From Oenanthe sinensis (lineage: Eukaryota > Streptophyta > Magnoliopsida > Apiales > Apiaceae): DNA of 64,000 nucleotides. The position numbers were made by a program, and so were the translations under genes. The DNA lies in the NCBI GenBank assembly GCA_028671895.1, contig CM053804.1:1431001-1495000 (forward strand), read 5' to 3'. The stretch's first letter is position 1, and every line of letters starts with the position of its first letter. Below are positions 9,431-21,289 of this stretch, in pieces. Under the pieces are notes generated by a model. That model had not been told where the DNA came from, did not search any database, and saw only the letters and a program-made list of their open reading frames with translations.

Positions 9431-10968
9431 AAACAAATCCAAATTTTCAAAATATATAATCAAACTCCAATTTCTCTAAATTATTTTATTCACCAAACAT
9501 TCCCAAAATCATATTTTGGACTTAATTTAATAATATTCAAATATTATTAAATCAAACCCAAAAATATTAATTCAAATAACAATATTTTTTTACAACACCA
9601 CCGCCACCGTGGGTGGCCGGGCTGCCGCCCGGAGCTCCGGCGCCCCGTCCCCTACCTTCTCCTCTGTCTCTCCTCTCCTCGTTTCTCTCATGCTCCTCCC
9701 ATCTTTCTCTCATCTGTCTTTCCCTCTCTCGCTCTGTCTCTGTTTCTCTCTGCAACAAACACACACACACCAACAGATACGTACACACACAACCATACAT
9801 ATGATATGCAAGCCCATCTCTCTCTCTATCCAAACACCAATTGCCACCACAGCCGGCCACCATTGCAGCCACAATGCCCCCCCTCCCTTCCCAACTTAAA
9901 CCAACACAACCATTTAAATTTCTAAAAGCCTCATTTCTTTTATTCACACCCCAATTTCATAATCCTAATTTTTTTTACTAATTATTCTCATTTCCCAAAA
10001 TAATTTAATAACACAAAAATAATTACATGCAACCATCTTCAAAACATGGTCTCTCCAAACTAAATCACATACCCAATGAAATTATTCCTATTTTATTTAA
10101 ATCCATGAACATCTCAAATAAATCTTCACCCAAAATTAAAATTTCAAAAATAATTACATGCAACTCAAAATACCATGAACCGAATACGGAAACTAATTTT
10201 TATAACATACGAGGGTCATTCGAGATCATACCTTATCTCGATAATCAAAATTCATGAATTTTGGTAACTTTCCTGGGATCACCCAAATTTTTCAATCTCG
10301 AAATCCAACAAATTTTATACCGTTGCGAAGAGAATGAAGAGCTCGTCACCGATATGTGATTACATGTATGATCCGTCCCCGTTTGCTCCAAATCAAAATT
10401 CCAAAATCCCCAAATTTGTTTATTCTCTCTCTAAATGTATTTTCTAGAATATATGAGATGAGAAATAATTTTCTCTATTCGTTTCTACTATTTATACTAA
10501 TAAATCTTAATGGGCCAAAATAGCTATAAACACGCTTCAAATAAATAACCAAACCCAATCCCTCTTTTGAGCCCATTTAGTAACTAAAAAAATATTGGAG
10601 CCCAATAAAGCTTTATATCTAAGAAAATATCCATAATGTACTCTTTACACTTTTTCTCAATAAAAGCTGTTTACTCTAAAAATATCCAAAAATATTTCTC
10701 TTGCTCCAAATGAATAAATAATATATTCTTGTAAAATATTTCTTATATCCTTATCCGAAAATATATAATTCTCCAGGTCCGGATTTTAATAATATTAGTG
10801 GTATTTAAAAAATTAATCAACGACTAGAATAATATCTAAATTCTCAAAATTTTAAAACTCAAATAAAATTCTCTTCTCAAATCTCCATAATATTTATCCA
10901 AATTTGGAATTTAAACTCCATTTCTCAAAATAAATAAATATTTGCCTTAAAAATTCACGAGTGTTACA
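9431..10968 (-). repeat. Possible degenerate LTR plus low-complexity DNA
   Basis: On the minus strand the stretch begins TGTAACACTCGTG at 10,968, a start common in Ty3-gypsy LTRs. It includes a unique-looking block (about 10,210-10,400). A GC-rich and CT/CA-microsatellite patch lies at 9,600-9,880. No coding domain was found and the other LTR end was not placed. Confidence 0.3.
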
Positions 10969-12099
10969 TTAATTATAATGGCTCAGATAATTTTAACAAA
11001 TAAATTAATTTAGATTGTATTTGAGATGTTTGATTTCATTTTAAATGATCGATTTAGTCAAATTTAATAAGAAGATAATTTCAAATGTAGTCAAATTTAG
11101 TCCATTCTAGTGTGTCATGAGAAAGTTGAAGAAAATAATTCTAATGAGTACACGAGAAAGTTGATATCGTTCAAAATGTACTCTTTTAACTCAAAACATT
11201 CATCATCAGAATTTAGAATTAAAAATGTGTTCTGCAGTGGAATAGATAGTTGTACCACTAGATACTGCAATGTAACAACCTCTTCAACTACACTAAACTA
11301 ATTAAACAATTCTTTGGGCGTAATACAAAGAAAGAAATGTATAACAATGTAATATTCAGTAAAATCCAATTAAGTATGCACCTGAAATTGAACTAGAGAC
11401 TAATATTATTTAAAACTGCATAAGAACCAATTTAGAAATGTCTTTCCTTTCTCTTCCACAACACTTTTCGAAATTGGTCCAAGTATAATGTTAACTTTCT
11501 TTTCATCCCGCTAATAAAAGAACTGGCATAAAGTTAGATGATCTAGTAGTGAAAGTTTACAGAATATCATAATCTGGAGATAAAATTACCAAAACATAAT
11601 AATTTTAGAATAAATCTAGTGGTCCAATAAAAAATTTAAAAATTGTGTAGGTCTTAATGTGCACATCAGCTCTTGCTAATGATACACAAATTCCCTCTCT
11701 AGTTTATGTGATTTTTTGAATTTATTTAGGACTCAAAAAGGACACTAGTAAAAACAATATCAACAGTCAAGATTCAAGAATCATGTAGAAGGTGACTGTG
11801 AATGTAGAAGATAAAGAGTCAATTGAGTTGGTTCCTTTTTCTTCTCTAGTTATGATCTAAATGTGATGGATAACAGTGCTAAGAGTTCTTACATTCACCA
11901 CTGCTTTGCCAGAACCAATATTGTAGGATTCAAGAAACATTGTCCCCTCAATACCTAGTCAAAACTATGAATTTCCTAAACAATATTAATACTTATATTG
12001 AGATTGGCTACAAGCTTTGGTATTGCAAAAGTTTTTATATATAACAAAGCTGAATCTTTGAGATAAATCAAGCACATCTGGACCATCAAGACAATAGTA
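10969..12099. other. Intergenic, no gene seen
   Basis: This is AT-rich spacer leading to the GPI-protein gene. No conserved domain, RNA gene or repeat with clear ends is recognised. Confidence 0.5.
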
Positions 12100-12770
12100 A
12101 TGGCTGCTTTTGCTCACCATCTTCGTCTCCTCGCTTCTCCTCTTCTGCTGGCCAGTACTCTGTTGCTGCTTACATCAGTCACCTGTGGCACACAAGTTAC
12201 ACAACACAGTACTATCCATATCTCATAAATGCTGATTTACAATAAAAATTTAAACATGCTTGATCATACTAACTCCTACTTTGTGTTGCAGATGAGAAAG
12301 AAAGCCTTCTTAAAGGCATTAACAATTTCAGGCAATCTCTAAACTTATCTATATTGACAATGAACTATAAAGCATCATGCTTCGCCAGGGAAATCGCGAA
12401 ACAACTAGAAGGGGAATCATGTTCTCAAGTAACTGATCCAAACAGTGTCCCTGGAGTACCAGATATTCTTAAGAAATGTAAAGTGAACATTAATTCTACG
12501 ACAGACGGATTAATGTTGTCTGTTTGTGTTGTGAACAGAGTTCCAAATCTTGTTCTAAATAACTTTACGCAAACATTTTATACCAAGTATCTGAAGAGTT
12601 CTAAGTTCACTGGAGCTGGCATTGGTAAAGAAGATGATTGGACTGTTGTTGTGTTGAGCACAAACACACCAGCTGGAACTTTTTCAAGCTTTGCATGTAC
12701 ATCAGTTTGTTGCAGCTTCTGCTACTTGATCGTACTCTTGGGTTTGTTTTTAACATTGCTAATTGAGTAG
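12100..12770 (+). CDS. GPI-anchored membrane protein (At5g19250/At3g06035-like), two exons
   Basis: Exon 1 is 12,100-12,208 and exon 2 is 12,292-12,770 (GT..AG intron, phase 1), giving 195 aa. Residues 1-29 form a signal peptide (Leu-rich, MAAFAHHLRLLASPLLL). The mature part has KGINNFR, CFAREIAKQL, VPDILKKCK, TTDGLMLSVC and PNLVLNNFTQT, the conserved pattern of the small plant GPI-anchored glycoprotein family. It has paired cysteines and N-glycosylation sequons. The C-terminal ~20 residues are hydrophobic, as needed for GPI attachment at the plasma membrane. The biochemical role is unknown in the family. The first ATG within exon 2 is not the start, because the spliced exon 1 supplies the signal peptide. 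Confidence 0.8.
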
Positions 12771-14130
12771 CTATAGTAATTAGTAGTTAAGCCAGCACTA
12801 TTACTTAGCTTAATCTTTAAATGTTGAATCCGATTTGCATAGGGATGTATGTGTAAGTGTGTCTTTGTTTAATGGAACAAGGGTAATAAGCACTGTACGT
12901 GCATGTGTTGCACTATAATAAGGAACAGGGGTTTTTTAACAAAATTTTTACATTAAATCATCGAAAGTTAGCATAGTATTCGAAATATATCTCTTTTAAT
13001 TTATGAAAACTTTTGAGTTCCCTCCAACTACTTGATTATAATTCATGTGCGGTGATATATGCACAAATTTATAGTATTCAAAAATAAATATTAAAATGTG
13101 CATAAATAATTTAGAGCTTGCATATATAGTATTCTATTGATGGAAATCCATATATATTGGATATTTAGGGAAGATTTAAAATTAAAATAGGATTATTAAA
13201 TTTATTTATATATTTATAATATTGAGAAAAAAAATAGTCACTCAATAATTGAGTTTGGCGTCGATAACTTAACCTAATTTGTAAATAATATATTTTTAAC
13301 AAATATACGTAAAAAAGTTATTCTTTTCAGATATGATTAATACAAATATAAAATATGAAAAAATATATAATAATATTTCTTCATATTATATTAAATATAA
13401 TAAAAATTATTGTCAGAAAAATAATAAAAATATAAATTATATAAATAAAATATTAAAATAAAAATAAATTTTTTTTTAAACAATAAATATTCTAATTATA
13501 ATATACACCCCATACAGGTGGGTAAAAAAATTGAAAAACCGAAACCATACCGAAAAACTAAAAAATTAAACCGAAATCGATAAAATCTAAAAAAAAATAT
13601 AATTGAATTGGATCAACGGTTTGGTAATAGTTATATTTCTGTAACCGAAAAATCAAACCGTTTATAATATATATATATATATATATAATTAAATATTATT
13701 GTATAAATATATATAATACATCATTTACTATACAAAACCAAGTATAGGTATGTGTAATAAAAATGACAATATTATTTACTCTTTTTGATATAAATGGAAG
13801 TTATTATTTATTTATTTTGATGTATATGTGTCATTTTTAATACTAATACTATTATAGTTTTAAATTCTAAATTTGAATATAAACTCATTTATAATTTTAT
13901 GATAATAGAAATTGTGTTATTATAAATTTTAATTTTTTAATATTATAATATTTTTAAATTTAATATTATTGTAACATTTTTTGATTAGATAAAAATCGAA
14001 ACCGATAAACGATTAATCAAATAAAAAAATTGTTCCAGATAATTCGATTATGATTAATAGGTAAGCGAACCGACATATACAATTTGAATTTTTGATAATT
14101 AAAACGGAGCCGAATCCACCGATGCACATT
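12771..14130. other. AT-rich intergenic with degenerate MITE
   Basis: There is no gene. About 13,515-14,110 carries AAAAACCGAAACC-type words at its left end and AAAACGGAGCCGAATCC at its right end, resembling decayed hAT MITEs like the better one at 57,943. A short (AT)n tract lies near 13,665-13,686. Confidence 0.4.
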
Positions 14131-14199
14131 CTCTGCTCACCGACTCCGAGAGTCACAGGTCATACCTTACTCATCCTCTAGTGACGCCCGTGTCTAGAG

Positions 14200-14298
14200 A
14201 CGTGTCCCATGCTCGCGGTTCCACATGCCACGTTACATGTAACGCAGCCACGTGTCACACATGCACAGCTTTTCATTCTCCATGAACTCCTATATAAA
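14200..14298 (+). promoter_or_regulatory. Seed/ABA-type promoter of the SDR gene
   Basis: ACGTGTC (14,200-14,206) and a G-box ABRE GCCACGTGTC (14,247-14,256) are followed by an RY core CATGCA (14,260-14,265) and a TATA box TATATAAA (about 14,291-14,298), 177 bp before the ATG. These are binding sites known for bZIP (ABI5-type) and B3 (ABI3/FUS3-type) factors. This combination is typical of seed-maturation genes and agrees with the gene's family. Function is inferred. Confidence 0.65.
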
Positions 14299-14474
14299 TA
14301 AATAAATAAATCATTTACCTCGCACCATGCACTTAAATATTCACGCTTATGTTTTTTAGATTTGTTTCTGTTTAAAGAGCCTTAGCAATCTGCGAGCCAG
14401 ATCTTAACAAAATCTATAGCTTTCCGGCAATCGGTGCAAATTTTCAGGCAAGGACACAAGTGTTTGTGAAAGGA

Positions 14475-16218
14475 ATGGCATCCCAGGGCAACCAGTTTCC
14501 TCCGCAGAAACAGGAGGCTCAGCCGGGGAAGGAACATGTTATGGACCCTAATCCTATGGCTACTAGTCATGAATACAAGCCAGCTAACAAACTTCAAGTA
14601 CGATACTTTGTCTTTTAGTCGTCTTTTTTTAAAAAATTACGTATATTAAAAATTATTTATTTATATAATATCTAGATATTTGTTTCATAATTGTTCGTAA
14701 TTTTTCTAGTAAACGGTGAAATTGGAGTGTAGAGGGGTAGTTTTGAAATTTTTTGGAAAGAAATATATTAAAATAGAAGACGGGGATAATTATTTAAGGA
14801 TAATTTCTAGTGGCCTGAAAAGTCAGTTAAATTTTTTATCTTGAAATTTCAATAAAAAAATTGTTATTAATGTTTCAACCATGAATCATTTTAAATTTTA
14901 GTTTAGAAACTGTATATTTGTGTCTCTAGACTTTAATTTTAAGTCTATGTATTTCATTTTTGTTGCATGCATGTGTAAGAGTTATTGAACATATATGTTA
15001 ATATATGTGGAGTAATTGACATTGCAGGGCAAAGTGGCACTAGTCACTGGTGGTGATTCGGGGATTGGAAGATCAGTATGTCATTGTTTTGCATTGGAAG
15101 GTGCTACTGTGGCCTTCACTTATGTTAATGGTCAAGAGGACAAGGATGCTAAAGACACCCTAGAGATGATCAAGAAGGCTAAGAGCTCAGACACCAAAGA
15201 TCCTATTGCGATACCGACTGACTTGGGGTTCGATGAAAATTGCAAGAAAGTTGTTGATGATGTTGTCAAAGCATTTGGCAGAATTGATATTCTTGTTAAC
15301 AATGCGGCTGAGCAGTATAAGGCATCATCGGTTGAGGAGATTGATGAGGAGAGGCTTTTAAGGGTGTTCAGGACTAATATATTTTCTTACTTCTTTCTCA
15401 CCAGGTAATGTTTCTAATGTTAATCTATTAAAAAAATTTGTTTGAGGAATTGAGCCTAGCTTATAAACGTGCCTATGAGTTTGTGAGTGCTTAAATTTTT
15501 GTACCTTATGGTTGCACAACAGCACAAGAATAATTGTGTTACAGTCTAAATGGTAAGAGTTTATTACCTGTCAGTCCCATATTTTGGGTCGATTTCATTG
15601 CTTATTCCGAAATTTATTGAACAGATATTATCTGCAAGGCTAAGCCTATTTATTAAAAAAATTATAAAATACATTACATTATTTTTATTTAGTAGGTAAT
15701 TTTTTGCAAACAAAATTAATGCCGAGTTGGTATGAAAATTTGATGTTTAGGCATGCATTGAAGCACATGAAGGAAGGGAGTTGCATAATCAACACAACAT
15801 CAGTGAATGCTTACAAGGGCAATGCAAAGCTGCTAGATTACACATCTACAAAGGGTGCAATCGTTGCGTTCACCAGAGGTCTTGCATTGCAGCTGGTTGA
15901 TAAAGGCATTCGTGTCAATGGCGTCGCCCCAGGACCGATTTGGACACCGTTGATTCCAGCCTCATTTGATGAGGAAGAAAGTGCAAAGTTTGGGAGTCAA
16001 ACGCCAATGAAAAGGGCGGGTCAGCCGATTGAAGTTGCTACAGCCTATGTTTTCCTTGCTTCTAATGCTGATTCCTCTTATTACACTGGTCAAGTTCTTC
16101 ATCCAAATGGTAAGGCTCCATTAGCTAGGAGTTCCTCTGTTTTGTTTAAGTTTTCTTTTGTTTGATTTGCTTTATTAATCAATGTAATGTTGCAGGTGGG
16201 ACAGTTGTTAATGCTTAA
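14475..16218 (+). CDS. Glucose and ribitol dehydrogenase-like SDR, four exons
   Basis: Exons are 14,475-14,597, 15,028-15,404, 15,751-16,109 and 16,196-16,218, giving 293 aa. It is an NAD(P)-dependent short-chain dehydrogenase. The cofactor motif TGGDSGIG is at residues 48-55 and NNAA at 132-135. Catalytic Ser184, Tyr197 and Lys201 lie in SVNAYKGNAKLLDYTSTK. The N-terminal Gln/Pro-rich stretch (MASQGNQFPPQKQ) and the C-terminal HPNGGTVVNA are characteristic of plant glucose/ribitol dehydrogenase homologues, expressed in embryos and seeds. There is no obvious targeting peptide, so it is probably cytosolic. All active-site residues are present and the gene appears intact. The substrate is not proven for most plant members. 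Confidence 0.9.
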
Positions 16219-17214
16219 TGTGTGGAAATGTTACTATCTGATGTGAAGATTAGGGAAATGTTTGCAGCTATTAAGTAGTACTGTAATGGTTGTTCTTATG
16301 AATCATTGATGTATGTGTGAGAGTGGTGTGGTTGTATATTTTAACTATCTTTTATGTGCAATAATCATAAACCAGTACTGTACTTGTATATAAGTGTGTT
16401 GTACTCCTATATGAGCATCTATCAGAAAAGAACAATGCGCAAGAACAATAGAATGTTGTGTTGATCTTTAGGACGATCTGAATTTCTAGAAGGATCTGCC
16501 AACTCTTCAGTTAAAGGCAGGCCTCTGTAGTTACTTGGATGAGGTTCTCTTTGCTTATATAAATTATAATGACCTTGTCATAATCACATACCATTTCTTT
16601 GCATTTTTTTAGATGAATAAAATCAAGGTGGCAATAACAGCAATGTGTGTCTGCAAGTCTTGGTGTTGAAATTAAATGTTTTGGTAATTGACTTCACCAA
16701 AAGTTAATAACAAAAATGCCTTTACATATATATTCAATGGTAAATCAACAAAATATATATGGAGTCCTTGGCCAAGGTTATAAACCTTGCTATAGGATTT
16801 ACCTTGATGGTAATTCAATGGTTTCATCTTGTACAATCGGAGGCAGAAAAATTTAGTTCATGATGAAACAAAATATATAGTCAATAATACTATTTAGTAC
16901 ACAGCTTGATATAAAACAATCGATTGTTCACCACGAGTGATTTATATAAAAAAAATTATAATTTTTTTTTTCATGACGTGCTCTCTAAATTCATAAAAGT
17001 TCTCTCACAATGACGTGGTTGAATGAATTTATAAAAATTTCTCGTATTAATATTATTTGTGAAAAATTATAATAGATAAATGTTAAAACAATTACTTATC
17101 CCGACCGGACTCCAATTTTATTTCATTTTCAGGTCTTCACCAATAATCACCATTAATTAAATCTATACAAGGAGAAGAGAAACCTCCCTTTTCAAGTAAC
17201 ATTTTAAACGGTCA
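16219..17214. other. 3' flank and spacer, no gene seen
   Basis: The SDR 3' untranslated region is followed by AT-rich spacer. No further coding signal was found up to the target duplication of the Mutator-type element. Confidence 0.5.
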
Positions 17215-17224
17215 CTTCTTTTTC

Positions 17225-18389
17225 GGGTTAAATGGCATATTAGTCATTAAACTGACTAAAAACTTGCAAGTAGATCACTCCACTCAAAAAACTTGCAGTC
17301 AAATAACTGCACTACATAGTCATTGTTGAAAGGTGACTAAACCTAATAAAACTTTCAACGCCGTTAAATAGCATTGACTTTTAACGGAGAGCCGTTAAAA
17401 CTGAACATGTATGCTGCCACGTAGACTAACTTGTATGGACCTTTTAAACAAGCTCCGGCCGAATTCAAAAACTTAGTTAAAATTTTTTACTATATTTTAA
17501 ATCTCTTTTTTTTATTTACAAAATTTTAAATTTCTATTAAATATTTTGTTCGGGTCGTTACAAATCTGATACCGGTAATCCATCTGTCAAATATTCTCTC
17601 CGTTCCGTAACAAGTGACGCTTTATAAAAAATAAAAGTCAAACTGATTCAACTTTAATCACTTATTAAATATTACTGATTTATATTTTTACAAAAATAAA
17701 AATTAACTGTAATAGTTAATGTAATATATTTTTTAATGATATATTTTTCATAATTTTTATTTCTAACAATAATTATTAATAAATGGTCAAAGTTGAATCA
17801 ACTTGACTTTTAATTTTTATAAATCGCCATTTTTTATGGAACGGAGAGAGTACTATATTATAGCATGGGAACATAGTTATAAATTTAATTCGTAGTTCGA
17901 TTAACAGGTGGATCATAAAAAATTAATGATTATTGAATATTTTAAATTAAATAAATAAAATTTATTTTTTATTTTAAAATTTAAATTCTTATTTAAAGAT
18001 CTAAAATTCAAATTTTGTTAATATCAAATTAAAATTAAATATTTATATTATTAATTATAGAAATACAAAAAAGTACAAATCTCATTAACAATACGTTATT
18101 ATATTTTATTTATTTAAATATTTTTATAAATTTAACGGCATTACATGAATAAATTATTTTAATTTAATAAACTAATTATAAAATATAAAAAAAAACTTCC
18201 GTTCGTCAGCATTACATCAGCCACGTCAGTCTGCACACTCATACTTCCGTTCGTTTTTTAACGTCCATAACGTATAATGACTTGTTTGAAAGATTTGTGT
18301 AGTGCAGTTATTTGACTGCAAATTTTTTGAGTGGAGTGATCAACTTGCAAGTTTTTAGTCAGTTTAATGACTAATATGCCATTTAACCC
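17225..18389. mobile_element. Mutator-type MITE with ~95-bp inverted repeats
   Basis: The left end GGGTTAAATGGCATATTAG is the near-perfect reverse complement of the right end, and the match continues for roughly 95 bp, with weaker pairing further in. It is flanked by identical 10-bp repeats CTTCTTTTTC at 17,215-17,224 and 18,390-18,399, in the 9-10 bp size class of Mutator insertions. The element is 1,165 bp with no transposase ORF, so it is non-autonomous. It ends about 55 bp before the next gene's ATG. Confidence 0.85.
17593..17853. mobile_element. Stowaway-like MITE nested in the Mutator MITE
   Basis: The ends TTCTCTCCGTTCC and GGAACGGAGAGAGTA are inverted, with internal AGTCAAA/TTTGACT-type pairing, the form of plant Tc1/mariner-derived Stowaway elements. 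Exact ends and TA duplication are approximate. Confidence 0.6.
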
Positions 18390-18453
18390 CTTCTTTTTCA
18401 TATGTCTCTTCATCTTTTTAATAGCATAACAGAAAGAAAAGTGACCAAGAAAA

Positions 18454-19146
18454 ATGCTTACAGTTCATCAATCCAAATCTATACACACACAAACCTATGT
18501 ATTCTTCAATACATATAATAAACTAAAGCCTTTTCCAATCAGCCCAGTCTCCATAACATTGCCACATTCATCTTTCAAACCCTCAAAACCTTCACCTTTT
18601 TACTCAAATTCAAACCAAACCCAGATCCAAAATCCAATTTTATGTGCAAGAAACAAGAAAAGAAGATCTGGGTCAGAAAGATCAGTGAAGTTTATGTTAC
18701 AATCAGCTTATGTGATTGCATCTAAGCTTAACATTATACCAGAGCCATTGCATTTAGTGTTAAGGGAGTTTGGGAGTGGAAATGGAGGTGGGTTAGGGTT
18801 TAATAATAAAGATTTTGGATGGGGGGGTTTTGATGGAAGGAGAAGGAACAAAAAGATTGGATTTTTAGGGTTCTTGATTGTTTTGGGCATGTGGGTATGG
18901 TTTGTTTTTGGGAAACAAGTGACTGTTGATGTTTTTCTTGGATTTTTTGTGTTTTTTTTGGTTGGGGTTTGTGCTATTTGGGGGAAAATTGATGTTCAAG
19001 ATTGGTTTTTAGGGGTTTGTTCTTGTGCTGTATTTGTTGTTTTGGGGATGAAAAGAGAGAGATTGAAGAATTGTTGGGCTAAGGGCTTTAGGGTTGGAGA
19101 TGTTCTAAGAAGGAGAGGAACAAGAAGTAGAATTTGGTCAAGATGA
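18454..19146 (+). CDS. Predicted plastid membrane protein of unknown function (230 aa)
   Basis: This is a single-exon gene from ATG 18,454. The first ~65 residues are rich in Ser, Thr, Asn and Lys and poor in acids, as in a chloroplast transit peptide. A conserved-looking core follows (VKFMLQSAYVIASKLNIIPEPLHLVLREFG), then a Gly-rich linker (GNGGGLGFNNKDFGWGGFDGRRR). Two or three hydrophobic spans lie at about residues 133-200. The tail is basic (RERLKN.. ..RRRGTRSR). The layout resembles uncharacterised plant chloroplast proteins, but I do not recognise a named family. The Mutator-type MITE lies immediately upstream and may form part of the promoter. Confidence 0.65.
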   Translation: MLTVHQSKSIHTQTYVFFNTYNKLKPFPISPVSITLPHSSFKPSKPSPFYSNSNQTQIQNPILCARNKKRRSGSERSVKFMLQSAYVIASKLNIIPEPLHLVLREFGSGNGGGLGFNNKDFGWGGFDGRRRNKKIGFLGFLIVLGMWVWFVFGKQVTVDVFLGFFVFFLVGVCAIWGKIDVQDWFLGVCSCAVFVVLGMKRERLKNCWAKGFRVGDVLRRRGTRSRIWSR

Positions 19147-20500
19147 ATTCTTTATGTAGTTTTCGATTTTTTTGTGCAAATGGGATCATTTGTTTAGTCG
19201 AAGAGATAGCTGGGAAAATTTAAGGTAAACTGATAACTGTTGTGTTTTCATACTCGATTTTGCTTGTAGTTCGGAAGAAAGTGCAGAGGATGAATAGTTA
19301 AGAATGCATATATTCAAATATTCTTGAGTTCATGGATTAAGTACATATGATTCATTTTGCTTGATGACTATTAAATTTTTTGGTATGCATTTGAGATAAT
19401 CTGTTCGAGTTATGTATCCCTGAGTAAGGTCAATCGGGAGTCATTGTTTATGATTCTTTATTGTGGAGGTAGGTGCTCCAGGGAAAATTTAGGCAAGGTG
19501 AAAACTATTGTATTTTGGTACTCGAATTTAGCTTGAATTTTGGGGAAAAGTGCACAATGAACATTTTGATTGCTTATATGTTCTTGTGTTTGTATACAGT
19601 ATATAGTATTTTGGTCACATTTTAAGAATGCACTTGGTCAACAACAACAATTTTTTAGCGACAATGTACTGGAGTAGTATCGAGTAATATTCAATCTGCT
19701 ATAGTGCTATAACGCAAACAAGACATGCACACACAACACACGTTTTTGAACAGGAGGTACTATGATGGCTAATTGTATGGTTTTTGAAGGTTTTAGACCA
19801 AAGGCTTAACCCAAGCACATGATCTATGTAGGATCATTTGGTTATTCTTTTCAATTAGATGTCAATGTCTGTACGATTAAATGTTAAGAAATAATGGTTG
19901 CTCCAATAGCACTTAAACAACAAGCTCCTGGTGTCGTTTTGCCTTTATAACATTCTTGATCCATGTTAACTGAAGAATATAAAATTGTTCAATTTTTCAA
20001 TTTCTGGGTACTGGTTTTACTGATGTCTTATCAGATATAGTTGTTGGTAAATTTGTCAATAAGTAATATGTCGCTGTTGTTACTTTAAGGCTTTTGTTCT
20101 TGCACACATTCACATAAGTTCGAGACTTTGAGTAGTGCTCAGACCATAGATATTTGATCTGAGACCACTGGTCAAGCGAGTACAACTTGCAACACTAAAT
20201 CCGTAGTTTAGTGACCTAGTAGAAATTGGCATGCAACACTAAAATTTGAGAAGAATTTATTTTGAGGTTCTTGCTGCATAGTGAGATGATAAAACTCAAT
20301 CGTCCTTAATGTATTCTCATTTTGCTAAGACTTAGACAACCCTGCATAAATCAAAAGCAGTCCCAACTATTTGTAAGCATTGCTCGCATATAGGCCCTTT
20401 ATGCATGGAGGCACTGTGCACTATTTGCACATGTAAACCACCTCTAAACCTCAAAATCTAACTGAATAAGCTAATAACATCACGAAGAACACAGGACTAT
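19147..20500. other. 3' flank and spacer, no gene seen
   Basis: No splice-compatible coding sequence or domain was recognised. Short phrases from the 3' flank repeat loosely (GGGAAAATTTAGG-type words near 19,213 and 19,481). Confidence 0.45.
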
Positions 20501-20509
20501 GCTCCTGAA

Positions 20510-21200
20510 CAGATTGCAGCCTTGCATAGTTGCATTATTCGCAGCAAGGTGCACCGCTTGGTTACCTGATCTCTGAACATAACAAAACTTACATTTAGTA
20601 AAGTTTTCAGATAAGCTATTACACTCCTGAACTATTAAGTTGTAACCAGATGGATTCTAAAAGGCATTGGTAAGCATCTGGCAATCACTTGCAAGTCGTA
20701 CCAATAATATGGTTAATACCCATCCTCTTGGACCAACCTAAAGCCTCTCTAAATGCAAAAACCTCTGCAGATAGAGGGCTGTTACACCGAGATAAAGGAG
20801 GTCTACTTGCTGCCACAAAAATTCCTTCATCATTCTGCAGCAAACATCCGAAGCTTATACGAGTTGTTTCCAGAAATGTAGAATCCCTATTACATTTCTG
20901 AAAAGAGGGGTCAGGTAACTACCATTTGCAACATTTTCTTGAGGTCATGTTCAACGCATGCTTTGAAGGGACGTTAGCATATTGCCAAGCACAACCTCAG
21001 TAGACTTCCTGCGATTGTTCCAAGCATAGGATCCCAGCAGTTTGACAACATAGTTTTGCATCGTTACACCTTAAAAACGGATCCTGCTGAACGTTTGATG
21101 AACGAACAGCCCCGTATTTGAAAAGCTTACGGACACGAGAGAAGAGCATGGTGCACATCTTCAACTGAACCATTACACACAAAACAAAATGGTTCCACCA
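20510..21200 (-). pseudogene. LINE-derived fragment: zf-RVT and RNase H-like (RVT_3) remnants
   Basis: On the minus strand, 21,200-21,110 encodes FCFVCNGSVEDVHHALLSCP, the reverse-transcriptase zinc-binding motif. At 20,880-20,700 follows FGCLLQNDEGIFVAAS and SAEVFAFREALGWSKRMGI, the RNase H-like domain. Near 20,550 is FCYVQRSGNQAVHLAA, its last helix region. Stops and frame changes separate the pieces. The order fits the C-terminal end of plant non-LTR retrotransposons. It is a dead copy. Confidence 0.7.
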
Positions 21201-21289
21201 CTACTCCTTTACTCGGGACTGATAACTGATAAGCACCGCAAACTATTAGTACAAGCTCTCCTTAGCACGTGTTTGATCTTTTGGGGAAC

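Noticed and set aside
9567..9947. Overlapping ORFs on both strands
   Set aside because: They run through CT/CA microsatellite and GC-rich simple sequence; the translations are low-complexity (RERERER, LSLSLSL).
12354..12770. Start codon inside exon 2 of the GPI-anchored protein
   Set aside because: The upstream exon with signal peptide splices in frame and the family needs it.
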